Source: Myxococcota bacterium (GTDB lineage: Bacteria > Myxococcota_A > Bradymonadia > UBA7976 > UBA1532). From it: a DNA stretch of 60,671 nt. Shown here in pieces: positions 1 to 8,396 of this stretch. A model generated the notes under the pieces. The model was not told where the DNA came from. It was given only the letters and a program-made list of their open reading frames with translations, and ran no database searches. The stretch covers positions 1-60,671 of the forward strand of contig JAKLJY010000043.1 in the NCBI GenBank assembly GCA_023150895.1, in the 5' to 3' direction. Each line of letters opens with the position of its first letter. Position 1 is the stretch's first letter. The position numbers and the translations under genes were made by a program.

Positions 1-2
1 AG

Positions 3-821
3 GCGGGGGGGGGCGCGTCCGGCGGCGAGGCCTCGGGCGGCGGGGGCGGCAGCGCGCCGTTGCGCGACGTGCCGTGGGAGGGGGACATCGCCGGCCTCCC
101 GGCGGCAGCCAGCGTCGACGCGCGCTCCTATTACCCCGTACCGGCCGGCGGCGTCTGGCGCTATCGCAAGCGCTCGGCCTCGCCGGAGAACCCGGAACCC
201 GTTGCGCAGGGCGGCGAGAGCAGCCTCTACGTTCACCCCGATCCGGACAATCCCGAGCGCGAGGAGATCGTCCGCACGACGATCACCATCTTCGACTTGC
301 CGGCCACCGCCGACCGCCCCGCGCAGAAGATCCAGCAAGAGCTCAAGGAAACCATGATCGTCCGGCCCGCCGAGGGCGAGGTCGGCCCCCAGATCCGGTT
401 CAAGGCGCTCGAAATCGAAGAGCGCGAGGTCGGCACGGGCAAGTTCGTGCGCACGCTCGAACGCACCTACGACCCGCCCTATACCCTCATCGAGGACGCC
501 TGGCGCGTCGGCCTCATCAAGCCCCAGATCACCGAGCGCCCGCGGGTCAAAGAGATCACCCGCGAGCACGGTCAGCTCGAAGCCAACGAGCAGGAGTTCA
601 TCGGTGACGTGCGGGTCGAGGCCGGCGGGGAGGACGAGGCCCTCATCATGGAGGGCGCCTACCGCGAGAAACTGCGCCAGATCGACGTCTACGACGACGT
701 CAGCCAGCAGGCCACCCGCTCGATCTGGGTGCAGGTCGGCGTCGGGGTCGTGCAGTGGGTCTACCGGGACGCCACGAACCTCTTCTTCACGCTCGTCGAG
801 ACCAACGTCGAGGGCGAGTAG
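3..821 (+). CDS. Unrecognised protein, 5'-truncated by window edge
   Basis: The reading frame is open to the left edge, so the true start lies outside the window; a TTG at 60 is only an internal candidate. The visible part begins with a Gly/Ser/Ala-rich linker of about 18 residues, as often follows a lipoprotein or signal-peptide cleavage site. About 250 residues of acidic, beta-rich sequence follow, with a WRY segment early on and alternating strands such as SIWVQVGVGVVQWVY near the end. I see no catalytic motif and do not recognise a family. The gene converges on the M28 peptidase gene with only 6 bp between them. A secreted or lipid-anchored envelope protein is an inference from the linker alone. 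Confidence 0.65.
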   Translation, partial: AGGGASGGEASGGGGGSAPLRDVPWEGDIAGLPAAASVDARSYYPVPAGGVWRYRKRSASPENPEPVAQGGESSLYVHPDPDNPEREEIVRTTITIFDLPATADRPAQKIQQELKETMIVRPAEGEVGPQIRFKALEIEEREVGTGKFVRTLERTYDPPYTLIEDAWRVGLIKPQITERPRVKEITREHGQLEANEQEFIGDVRVEAGGEDEALIMEGAYREKLRQIDVYDDVSQQATRSIWVQVGVGVVQWVYRDATNLFFTLVETNVEGE

Positions 822-827
822 CGTCGG

Positions 828-1952
828 TCACGGCCCTTGCAACAGGGCGGCGAGGGCGGTCGAGAGGGTCTGGGCGTTGCCGGTCAGAAACCGCCAATCC
901 AGGGTGTCCGCAACGTCCGCCGGCCCGTGGTACGCCTCGGGCGCCCTGAGTTCCGCCGTATCCGTCAGCAGGACGGCGGGCACGCCTTCGTCCCAGAACG
1001 GGGCGTGATCACTGCGGCGCGTGTCGGGCAGGCCGCGTCCGGCGTCGAGCACGGGGAGCGCCAGCACCGGCGGCTGCCCCTCGACCGCCGCGCGGACGAA
1101 CAGCGGGAGCAGGCCCGGATCGGTGTCGTTGCCCAGGACCGCCAGAAAGTCGCCGCGCTGCCCCGGCGGCAGGGCGATGGGCGCGTCCGGCGGCAGATGC
1201 TGACACCCGGGCGCGCCACACGTCCGACCCAGCATTTCGAGGACGACCGCGACGCGGAGCCCGGCGAGTCGGGATGCGCTCCGGGCGTAGGTGGCGCTCC
1301 CGGCGAGACCGGCCTCCTCCCCGTCGAAGAAGGCGATCCGCAGCCCTCGGCGGGTCTCCGGCGCGGCGAAGAGCCGGGCCATCTCCAGCGCCACGGCCAA
1401 CCCGGTGGCATTGTCGTCGGCGCCGGGCGACCCCTCGACGGTGTCGAAGTGCGCCCCGATCAGGACGTCCCCGGCCGCGTCGGCAGGTGCGTCGGCAGAT
1501 GCGTCGGCTGGTGCGTCCCCCGTCCCCGGCCGCCGCCCGACCACGTTGATGCCCCGCCCGAAGGCCTGCAACTCGGGCTGGAATCCGAGCGCCGTCAGCC
1601 GATGGGCGAGCAGCGCCCGCGCGCGCTTCCGGCTCTCGTCGTCGAAGCGCTCGAACGCGAGCGCCCGCACGTCCGCCTCGATCCGGGCCCCGTCGGGCGA
1701 AGGTCCCGGCGGAAGGGCTCCCCGGGCCGCGCGATGCCGGACTTCCGCCAGGCGTCGGTCGGTGAACTCGGCCGCTAGACGGGCCGTCTGCGCGGCGGCC
1801 CGCTGCTCGAAGAACCGACCCCATGCCAGGCTGACCCCGGCGAACCAGAGGACCGCCAGCAGCCCCCACTTGACGCGGTGCGTCGTCGGGCGTGCAGCTT
1901 CTTGATTCTTCGCCGGATTGTCTGCTAACCCGCCCGCCGGAGGCTCATTCAT
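828..1952 (-). CDS. M28-family zinc metallopeptidase, membrane-anchored
   Basis: This 374-residue protein has one N-terminal hydrophobic segment (about residues 29-45), then a peptidase domain. M28 enzymes are two-zinc aminopeptidases or carboxypeptidases. The metal-binding pattern is visible: H168-F-D170, D179 in GADDNATG, the catalytic E212-E213 pair in FDGEEAGLAG, E239 in VLEMLG and H316 in SDHAPFW. A hydrophobic anchor predicts a catalytic domain on the outer face of the membrane. Between the anchor domain and the core is a low-complexity Ala/Asp/Pro stretch (about 147-160) made by three 12-bp DNA repeats. The ATG shares bases with the divergent ATG at 1951, so there is no untranslated space between the two genes. 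Substrate is unknown. Confidence 0.88.
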   Translation of the reverse strand: MNEPPAGGLADNPAKNQEAARPTTHRVKWGLLAVLWFAGVSLAWGRFFEQRAAAQTARLAAEFTDRRLAEVRHRAARGALPPGPSPDGARIEADVRALAFERFDDESRKRARALLAHRLTALGFQPELQAFGRGINVVGRRPGTGDAPADASADAPADAAGDVLIGAHFDTVEGSPGADDNATGLAVALEMARLFAAPETRRGLRIAFFDGEEAGLAGSATYARSASRLAGLRVAVVLEMLGRTCGAPGCQHLPPDAPIALPPGQRGDFLAVLGNDTDPGLLPLFVRAAVEGQPPVLALPVLDAGRGLPDTRRSDHAPFWDEGVPAVLLTDTAELRAPEAYHGPADVADTLDWRFLTGNAQTLSTALAALLQGP

Positions 1953-4017
1953 GTCTCATCATCCCATCACGTCCATTCTCGCCGCGCTCGCATTCCTCGC
2001 CATCCTCGGCGCGGGCGGGGTCTTCTTCGTCCTCGCCGTCCGGATGCGCGTCCGGCAGCTGCTCATGGCCAAACGGCCGGAGATTCGCTGGAACGACGTT
2101 TCGAAACGGATTGAGAACTTCTTCGTCTACGTCGTCGCGCAGAAGAAGCTGCCGAAGAACGGCTATTGGTACAGCGGCGTCCTGCACATCTTCATCTTCG
2201 GCGCGTTCATGGTCCTCGGCGCCGACACGATGAACTTCATCATCGACGGCCTGATCAAGGCCTTCGGCGCGTTCACCGGCTCGAAACCGGAGGGCCTCTT
2301 CGCGCTGCCGGGCACGCACGGCCCGTACGAGGCCGTCGCCGATCTCTTCCGGTTCCTGTGCATCGTCGGCCTGGGCATGGCCTTCGTGAACCGCACGATC
2401 ATCAAGCCCAAGCGCCTGCACCTCTCGCGCGACGCGATGTACACGTTGTTCTTCATCCTGGGCCTGATGTTGTTCGAGGTCGCTCAGATCGGCTTCGAGC
2501 TCGCCATCCGCGGCAAGGCGACGGGCGCCGTCCCCGAGAGCCACGCCTGGTTCTCGTCCCTGCTGGCGAAGGCCGTGTTCTCCGCCGACGAGAGCGTCCT
2601 GACCTACGGGTACCACGCCGCCTGGTGGGGCCACCTGCTCAACCTGCTCGCCTTCACCAACTACGTCCCCTACAGCAAACACAGCCACGTCTTCGCCTCA
2701 CCCCTCAACATGTTCTTCATGGATCTCGAGCCGAAGGGCCGCATCCGCACCCTGAAGATCGATGCCGAGGACGAGAGCATCGAATACTTCGGCGCCCGCA
2801 GCCTGGAAGACCTCAGCTGGAAGCAGGTCTTCGACGGGTTGTCCTGCACCGAGTGCGGTCGCTGCACGGACAACTGCCCGGCGGCCCTCTCCGGCAAGCC
2901 CCTGAAGCCCATGTACCTGATCACCGACCTCAAGCATCACATGGAGGATCGGTACAAGGCCGCGCTGAAGGGCGAGAAGTTCGACGCCGAGAACCCCTCC
3001 ATGCTCCTGGCGGGCGGGGTCATCCACAAGGACGTCCTCTGGTCGTGCACCACCTGCCGCGCCTGCATGGAGGTCTGCCCGGTCGGCAATGAGCACATCC
3101 CCGCCATCATCGACATGCGCCGCTACATGACCCTCACCGAGGGCGAGGTCGGCTTCGGCGCCTCGAAGGCGCTCAAGAAGATGGAGAAGTCGGGCAACCC
3201 GTGGGGCATGCCGAAGGGCGACCGCGAGGCCTGGGCGCAGGGCATGGACGTCAAGAAGTGGGACAAGGAGGGCGCCGCCGAGGTGCTCTACTGGGTCGGC
3301 TGCTCCGGCGCCTACGACGACCGCGCCAAGAAGGTCACCCAATCGGTGGCACGCCTGATGAAGAAGGCCGGCGTCGACTTCGCCATCCTCGGCAACAAGG
3401 AGCGCTGCACGGGCGATTCGGCCCGGCGCGTCGGCGACGAGAACCTCTTCCAGTCGATGGCCGGCGACAACATCCAGACCCTCAACGGTCTGGGTGTGAA
3501 GAAGATCGTCACGCACTGCCCCCACTGCCTCAACACGCTCAAGAACGAGTACCCGGAGTTCGGCGGCCACTACGAGGTCATCCACCACTCCGAAATGCTC
3601 GCGCAGCTCGTCGCGGACGGGAAACTCAAGCCGGAGGCGCCCGAGAAGGCGTTGGGCGAGAACAACACGGTCGTCTACCACGACTCCTGCTACCTGGGCC
3701 GGTACAACGACGTCTACGAGCCCCAGCGGGCCATCATCGACGCCCTGCCCGACGTCAAGCGCGTCGAGACCGATCGCAGCAAGGAACGCGGCCTTTGCTG
3801 TGGGGCGGGCGGCGGCCAGATGTGGATGGAGAACAACATCGGCGAGCGCATGAACTTCGTGCGGACCGACGAGCTCCTCGAGAACAAGCCGGCGGTGATC
3901 GCGGTGGCCTGCAACTTCTGCATGACCATGGTCGGTGACGGCGTGAAGGCCCGCTCCAAAGAGGACGAGGTCGAGGTCGTCGACCTCGCCGAGCTGCTCG
4001 ACCGGCGCGTCAAGTGA
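1951..4017 (+). CDS. Membrane Fe-S oxidoreductase, HdrD/FadF-like
   Basis: The 688-residue protein combines an N-terminal membrane domain of several helices like a respiratory nitrate reductase gamma subunit (about residues 1-250), a double 4Fe-4S ferredoxin module (SCTECGRCTDNCP near 300, SCTTCRACMEVCP near 368), and two CCG-type cysteine domains (GCSG...ERCTG...HCPHC near 450-530; DSCYLGRY...GLCCGAGGG near 575-625). This architecture is shared by heterodisulfide-reductase-like proteins and FadF, which is thought to pass electrons from acyl-CoA dehydrogenase/ETF to menaquinone. No ETF or beta-oxidation gene lies beside it here, so the donor is inferred. I chose ATG 1951, preceded by GGAGG, over an upstream in-frame start at 1918. 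It overlaps truD by 4 bp. Confidence 0.88.
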   Translation: MSHHPITSILAALAFLAILGAGGVFFVLAVRMRVRQLLMAKRPEIRWNDVSKRIENFFVYVVAQKKLPKNGYWYSGVLHIFIFGAFMVLGADTMNFIIDGLIKAFGAFTGSKPEGLFALPGTHGPYEAVADLFRFLCIVGLGMAFVNRTIIKPKRLHLSRDAMYTLFFILGLMLFEVAQIGFELAIRGKATGAVPESHAWFSSLLAKAVFSADESVLTYGYHAAWWGHLLNLLAFTNYVPYSKHSHVFASPLNMFFMDLEPKGRIRTLKIDAEDESIEYFGARSLEDLSWKQVFDGLSCTECGRCTDNCPAALSGKPLKPMYLITDLKHHMEDRYKAALKGEKFDAENPSMLLAGGVIHKDVLWSCTTCRACMEVCPVGNEHIPAIIDMRRYMTLTEGEVGFGASKALKKMEKSGNPWGMPKGDREAWAQGMDVKKWDKEGAAEVLYWVGCSGAYDDRAKKVTQSVARLMKKAGVDFAILGNKERCTGDSARRVGDENLFQSMAGDNIQTLNGLGVKKIVTHCPHCLNTLKNEYPEFGGHYEVIHHSEMLAQLVADGKLKPEAPEKALGENNTVVYHDSCYLGRYNDVYEPQRAIIDALPDVKRVETDRSKERGLCCGAGGGQMWMENNIGERMNFVRTDELLENKPAVIAVACNFCMTMVGDGVKARSKEDEVEVVDLAELLDRRVK

Positions 4018-5087
4018 CGCTGCCGGGCTCGGCGGCCGCCCCCTGGTCCACCGCCGGATTCCCCGGCCTCGGCGGTCACATCGGCCCCGAGCCGGAGGAC
4101 TTCCGGGTCAGCGAGATTCCGGCTTACGCCGCCTCCGGCGAGGGCCCGCACTTCTACGTCGAGGTCGAGAAGCGCGGCCTCTCCACCGGTGTCGTCCGCG
4201 ATGCGCTGGCGCGCGCGGCGGGCGTCAAGCCCATGGACGTCGGCTTCGCCGGGCGCAAGGACGCCGTGGCGGTGACCCGGCAGTGGTTCTCGCTCCCCGT
4301 CCCGCCCGCGGCGCCGACCCCGCCGGATGACCCCCGAGCACCCCATTACCGCTTCGTCGGTGACCCCGTGCGGCACCAGAACAAGCTCCGGTTGGGCCAC
4401 CTGCGGGGCAACCGCTTCGAGATCCGGCTCGTGGGGCTCGACCCCGAGGCGGAGGCTCGCCTGCCGGCCTTGCGCAACGCCCTCGCCGCGGGGGTGCCCA
4501 ACTACTTCGGTGAGCAACGGTTCGGGCGCGACGCGCGCAACATCCCGGATGCCCTGGCTTTTCTCGCGAATCCGCGCCGCCGGGTGCGAGATCCGGACTT
4601 CCTCGCGTCCGTCGTGCAGAGCGTGGTGTTCAACACCTGGCTCGGCGCCCGGGTCTCGCGCGGTGAGCTGCACACGGTCCTCGAGGGGGACGTGCTGCGC
4701 AAACGCGACACCGGCGGGCTCTTCGTCTGCACGGACGTCGCCGCCGATGCGCCCCGCGTCGCCGCCGGCGAGGTCGATCCCGCGGGGCCGATGGTGGGGG
4801 CGAAGACGTTTGCCGCCGTCGGTGCGGCCGCCGAGCTCGAGGCCGCCGCCCTCGCCACGCTGAACCTGACCGCCGAAGCGCTCGCCACCCTGCATCGATT
4901 CGCCCCCGGCACCCGGCGCGCCGCCCGCCTGCTCGTCGAGGCCCTCGAGGTCACCTTCGAGCCCCCCGATCGCGCCGTCGTGCGATTCACGCTCCCGGCC
5001 GGTGCGTTCGCGACCGTGGTCCTCGGCGAACTCTGCCACCCCACCGGCCCCTTGCGGCCCGCCGCCCCGGTCGACGACGCGGGCTGA
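4014..5087 (+). CDS. truD: tRNA pseudouridine synthase D
   Basis: TruD converts U13 of certain tRNAs to pseudouridine. The 357-residue protein shows the family motif GFAGRKDAVAVTRQW, where D83 is the catalytic aspartate, followed by the LGHLRGNRFEIRL segment and the NYFGEQRFGR motif typical of TruD. Length matches the family. It starts with GTG overlapping the stop of the Fe-S oxidoreductase gene by 4 bp (GTGA), so the two are probably translationally coupled although their functions look unrelated. It converges on comF with 14 bp between the stops. Confidence 0.95.
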   Translation: MTLPGSAAAPWSTAGFPGLGGHIGPEPEDFRVSEIPAYAASGEGPHFYVEVEKRGLSTGVVRDALARAAGVKPMDVGFAGRKDAVAVTRQWFSLPVPPAAPTPPDDPRAPHYRFVGDPVRHQNKLRLGHLRGNRFEIRLVGLDPEAEARLPALRNALAAGVPNYFGEQRFGRDARNIPDALAFLANPRRRVRDPDFLASVVQSVVFNTWLGARVSRGELHTVLEGDVLRKRDTGGLFVCTDVAADAPRVAAGEVDPAGPMVGAKTFAAVGAAAELEAAALATLNLTAEALATLHRFAPGTRRAARLLVEALEVTFEPPDRAVVRFTLPAGAFATVVLGELCHPTGPLRPAAPVDDAG

Positions 5088-5101
5088 CCGGCACCCCGGC
5101 C

Positions 5102-5812
5102 TCACGGCGTCCGATCGCTGACGGCGAGGGTCAGCACCCGGATTCGCTGCGCGCCTGCCCCGGCGAGCGCTTGCGCCGCCGCTCGCAGCGTCGCGCCGGT
5201 CGTGGCGACGTCGTCGACGAGCAGTGCGTCCGCCGGCACACCCCGGGCCGCCGGGGAAAACGCGCCCGCGACGTTGACCCAGCGGTCGGCCTCACAGAGC
5301 CCGGCCTGCGGTCGCGTGTCGCGGATCCGCGTCAGCGCACGGGGCGCGAGACGGGCGCCGAGTCCCCGGGCGACGCTCGTCGCCAGATACCGCGGGACGT
5401 CGAGGGGGCGTCTTCGGAGTCGGGCCGGATGCAGGGGCACGGGGACCACCGCCGAAGGGGGGTCGAGGCGCAGGGCCTCCGGGAGCGTCGTGCGCAGCAG
5501 CGCGCCGAGCGCGGGCAGGGCCTCCGGGCGACCGTGGTACTTGCCGCCGCGCAGCGCATCCCCCACGGGGCCGAGGTAATCGTACACGCCGAAGGCCCGC
5601 TCGAAGGCCGGCGGGGCGTCGCGACACCGCCAGCAGGGCGCGCCGTCCGATTGCACACCGGTATCGCATCGGGGGCAACGGGGGCCCTTGCGCGGCTCGA
5701 TCAGGCGGCGACAGGCCTCACAGAAGGCCCGCCCGTCGGGGGTGAGCTCTCCGCAGGCCAGACAATCGACGGGGAACGTCAGGCTCGCGAGCCCGGACAG
5801 CAGTGCGAACAT
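5102..5812 (-). CDS. comF: ComF-family phosphoribosyltransferase-like protein
   Basis: ComF proteins have a phosphoribosyltransferase fold and are needed for DNA uptake in naturally competent bacteria; their exact activity is unsettled. The 236-residue protein has an N-terminal zinc-ribbon-like region with CLACG, FCEAC, CPRCD and CWRC, then a type I phosphoribosyltransferase domain ending in the PRPP loop ALLVDDVATTGATL. I chose ATG 5812 because AGAAGGAGA lies 5-6 bases upstream; an in-frame ATG at 5836 lacks this spacing. It lies downstream of proB on the same strand, 82 bp away. No other competence gene is visible nearby. Confidence 0.9.
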   Translation of the reverse strand: MFALLSGLASLTFPVDCLACGELTPDGRAFCEACRRLIEPRKGPRCPRCDTGVQSDGAPCWRCRDAPPAFERAFGVYDYLGPVGDALRGGKYHGRPEALPALGALLRTTLPEALRLDPPSAVVPVPLHPARLRRRPLDVPRYLATSVARGLGARLAPRALTRIRDTRPQAGLCEADRWVNVAGAFSPAARGVPADALLVDDVATTGATLRAAAQALAGAGAQRIRVLTLAVSDRTP

Positions 5813-5877
5813 CGAGATCTCCTTCTGAAGATCCATTCGGCCAGTGCCCGTGCGTGTCGCGCCGATTTCCGAAATTT

Positions 5878-5893
5878 TCGCCGCTTCAGGCGA
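5878..5893 (-). terminator. Small hairpin between proB and comF
   Basis: TCGCC and GGCGA form a 5-bp stem around a 6-base loop immediately 3' of the proB stop codon, followed on the transcript by AAAUUU. The stem is short and no clean U-tract follows, so this is at best a weak attenuator or mRNA-stability element. Confidence 0.25.
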
Positions 5894-5894
5894 T

Positions 5895-7031
5895 TCAGCC
5901 CGCTTGCACGTCCACGAGCACGACCAGGTCGTCGCGGTGGACGATCTCCGCTGCGGCGCCGGCCAGGATCTCTGCAGCCCGTTCGGACCGCAGCCCGACG
6001 ACGCGCCGGACGTCCTCCGCGTCGTGTCCCACGAGTCCGCGGGCGATCTCCACGCCCGCCGGATCGACGATGCGGACGCATGTCCCGGGCTCGAAATCGC
6101 CGTCGACCCGCGTCAGGCCGATGGGCAGGAGGCTCGAACCCTTCTCGACCAGCGCGCGCCCGGCGCCCGCGTCGACGTGAAGCGTGCCCGCCGGTCGCAG
6201 CGCATAGGCGATCCAGTGTTTGCGGCTCGAGAGCCGGGTCGGCTGCGCGAGAAACCACGTCCCGAGGGTCTCGCCCGCCGCGAGGCGCGACAGCACCCGC
6301 GGGGTCCGCCCCCCGACGATGATCGCCGAGACGCCCATCTCCGTCACCTGTCGCACGGCGCCGAGCTTGGTGCGCATGCCGCCGCTGCCGACGCGCGAGC
6401 CGCTGCCGCCCGCTCGGGCCTCCACCGACGCGTCGATGTGCTCGACCGTCTCGAGGCGCACGGCACCCGGCTCCTTGGGGTTGCGGTCGAAGAGGCCCTC
6501 GACGTCCGAAACGATGCAGAGGAAGTCCGCACCGACGAGGCTGACGATCTGCGCCGACAACATGTCGTTGTCGCCCATCTTGATCTCCTCGACCGCCACG
6601 GTGTCGTTCTCGTTGACGATGGGCACCGCCCCCATCTCGATGACCGCGCGGAGGGTGTGACGGGCCGCCAGGAAGCGTTTTCGGCTGCGGAGGTCGTCGT
6701 GCGTGAGGAGCACCTGCGCTGCCCGCACGCCATAGACGCCGAGCTCGTCTTCCCACAGGCGCATCAGACGCCCTTGACCGATGGCCGCGGTCGCCTGCAG
6801 CGCCGCCATCTCGGTCGGGCGCTCCGTCCGGCCCATGCGTTCCATGCCGAGGGCGACGGCGCCGCTCGAGACGACGACGAGCTCGATGCCCTGCTCGCGC
6901 AGGCGGACGAGGTCCCGCACCAGCGAGACGAACGCGACGCGGTCGAACGTGCCGCCGTCGCTGAGCACGGCGCTGCCGATTTTGACGACCATGCGGCGGG
7001 CGCCGCCGAAAGAGTGGGGACGAGTGAACAC
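5895..7031 (-). CDS. proB: Glutamate 5-kinase
   Basis: ProB phosphorylates glutamate to gamma-glutamyl phosphate, the first step of proline synthesis. The 378-residue protein has the amino-acid-kinase domain (MVVKIGSAVLSD near residue 14, then VSSGAVALG, VNENDTVAVEEI, and GGMRTKLGA) and a C-terminal PUA domain from about residue 275. I chose GTG 7031 because CGGAG lies just upstream and the length fits the family; ATG 6992 would begin directly at the first beta strand. proA, usually adjacent, is not in the window. Feedback inhibition by proline is a family property, not visible here. Confidence 0.93.
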   Translation of the reverse strand: MFTRPHSFGGARRMVVKIGSAVLSDGGTFDRVAFVSLVRDLVRLREQGIELVVVSSGAVALGMERMGRTERPTEMAALQATAAIGQGRLMRLWEDELGVYGVRAAQVLLTHDDLRSRKRFLAARHTLRAVIEMGAVPIVNENDTVAVEEIKMGDNDMLSAQIVSLVGADFLCIVSDVEGLFDRNPKEPGAVRLETVEHIDASVEARAGGSGSRVGSGGMRTKLGAVRQVTEMGVSAIIVGGRTPRVLSRLAAGETLGTWFLAQPTRLSSRKHWIAYALRPAGTLHVDAGAGRALVEKGSSLLPIGLTRVDGDFEPGTCVRIVDPAGVEIARGLVGHDAEDVRRVVGLRSERAAEILAGAAAEIVHRDDLVVLVDVQAG

Positions 7032-7095
7032 GGGGACTCCGATGAAACGGGGACGGGCTCGGATTCTCGAGAAGGCGCCTGGGCCCGGGCAAAGA

Positions 7096-8232
7096 TCAGG
7101 GTGGCGGACCCGTGCCCGGCACATCCTCGGGCAGATCGGGCGGGGGATCACCCTCGGCACCGGGTGAGACGCGAAGAGGGGGCGCGTCGCCGGGTTTCGG
7201 GAGGGCGGCCGGCGCGCCCTTCGTCCCCTCGCCGAGCAGGCGGGCGCGTTCGAGAAACGGGCGGGGTCGCGGGCCGCTCGAAAGCGCCGCTTCGGGGGGT
7301 GTGATCGAGCCCCGATGCGGCGTCGACGTGCACTCGACCCGAACGACGAGCTCGCCCCCGCTTCCGCCCTTCTGGACGGCCAGGCGGGCCTCGAGTCGCG
7401 CGGAGAGCGGGAGGCCCGTCTTCGCGTCGAGCGTCAGGGTGCCGGCGAGCGCCCGCAGAACGCCGTGCGAAAGGAAGAGCGGCCCCCGTGGCCCCGGCAC
7501 GCCCGAGGTCTCGTCGGTCCCGTCGCGGCCGAGACGAGGATCGGCCGGCTGCCAGAAAGCCGGCAGAGCGGTGGGCACCGCCCCGGGGTCGGGCTCCGGA
7601 TCGAGAGACACGGCGACGGTCTCGCGTCCGTCCACCGCATCGCCGGGCACGGCAGAGATCCGGGTCCGGGGGGCGAGCGCGCGCAGGAGCGTCTGGAGCG
7701 GCTCGATCGCGGCGTCGAGACAGCGATCCCCCTCGCCGCCGCGCTCCTCGAAGAGGCTCGCCGGACCGGTTCGCCGCGCGTGGTACAGGCGCCCTCCGAC
7801 CCGCCAGCACCGGCGACCGCCCTCCCCCTGGTCGTCGGGCAGCAACCAGGCGATGCGGTGATCGACGTGGGCGTCTCCGTTGAGCGTGATCTCGGCGGTG
7901 CGGCGCTCGGTCGTCTCCATGCGCGGGGCGCCGGTCACCGCCAGCGAGAACGTCGTCGTCAGCGTATAGGCGCGACCGCCGAGACGCGGCGCGTGCCGGG
8001 CGAAGGATCGTCCGAGCGCCGCCCGCCAGCCCTCGGGCGTCACGAGGCGCTCGGGCTCGACGCGGGTGTCGAGCGCGCGACCCTCGGCCAGGGCGAGCGC
8101 GGTCTTCAGCGCGTGGCTCTCCCCCGCCGTGGAAGCCTCGCAGCCCGGGGTCGAGAGCGCCATCGCCAGGATCAGGCACGCGCCCCTGACGAGCGCGCCG
8201 GCGCGACCGGAATTCGGGGCCAGGACCTGCAC
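7096..8232 (-). CDS. Hypothetical exported protein, probable lipoprotein
   Basis: I do not recognise this 378-residue protein. The N-terminus (LVRGACLILAMALSTPGC) looks like a signal peptide ending in an imperfect lipobox with Cys at about residue 30. The body alternates short beta-rich stretches, including two segments with the form of beta hairpins from an LppX/LolA-like fold (YTLTTTFSLAVTG and AEITLNGDAHVDHRI), and it ends in a Pro/Gly-rich tail of about 70 residues. The spaced beta segments suggest a lipid- or ligand-binding periplasmic protein, which is speculation. It is 64 bp upstream of proB on the same strand and diverges from metK. Confidence 0.7.
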   Translation of the reverse strand: MQVLAPNSGRAGALVRGACLILAMALSTPGCEASTAGESHALKTALALAEGRALDTRVEPERLVTPEGWRAALGRSFARHAPRLGGRAYTLTTTFSLAVTGAPRMETTERRTAEITLNGDAHVDHRIAWLLPDDQGEGGRRCWRVGGRLYHARRTGPASLFEERGGEGDRCLDAAIEPLQTLLRALAPRTRISAVPGDAVDGRETVAVSLDPEPDPGAVPTALPAFWQPADPRLGRDGTDETSGVPGPRGPLFLSHGVLRALAGTLTLDAKTGLPLSARLEARLAVQKGGSGGELVVRVECTSTPHRGSITPPEAALSSGPRPRPFLERARLLGEGTKGAPAALPKPGDAPPLRVSPGAEGDPPPDLPEDVPGTGPPP

Positions 8233-8280
8233 GGGCGGGACGCTAACCGAAGGCGACGGGGGCGGACAAGGCCGTGTCCA

Positions 8281-8308
8281 TTGACAGATCCGCCTCTCGC
8301 CCTAAAAT
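8281..8308 (+). promoter_or_regulatory. Sigma-70-type promoter of metK
   Basis: A perfect -35 TTGACA (8281-8286) and a -10 TAAAAT (8303-8308) are separated by 16 bp. Transcription would begin near 8315, leaving a leader of about 80 bases before the metK start codon. It is one of the clearest consensus promoters in the window. Confidence 0.75.
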
Positions 8309-8314
8309 GCGCCG

Positions 8315-8396
8315 TTCAATTCGACTCGACCGGGCGAGGCTTCGGCCCGTTCGTTCGCCCGCTCATTCGCAGGCTTCCCGCCGAAGGGAGAGAATC
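8315..8396 (+). promoter_or_regulatory. Structured metK leader, candidate cis-regulatory RNA
   Basis: The leader contains a nested hairpin: GGGCGA (8332-8337) can pair with TCGCCC (8357-8362 region), enclosing GGC-TTCG-GCC. A competing pairing is possible between CUUCGGC (8340-8346) and GCCGAAG (8380-8386), which would bury part of the AGGGAG ribosome-binding site at 8385-8390. Such mutually exclusive pairings are typical of translational switches, and metK is a known target of several S-adenosylmethionine riboswitch classes. I could not match it to a named class. Confidence 0.35.

Noticed and set aside
8315-8396. Named SAM riboswitch class upstream of metK
   Set aside because: I could not align it to the SAM-I, SAM-II or SAM/SAH consensus from memory, so it is kept only as an unclassified structured leader.
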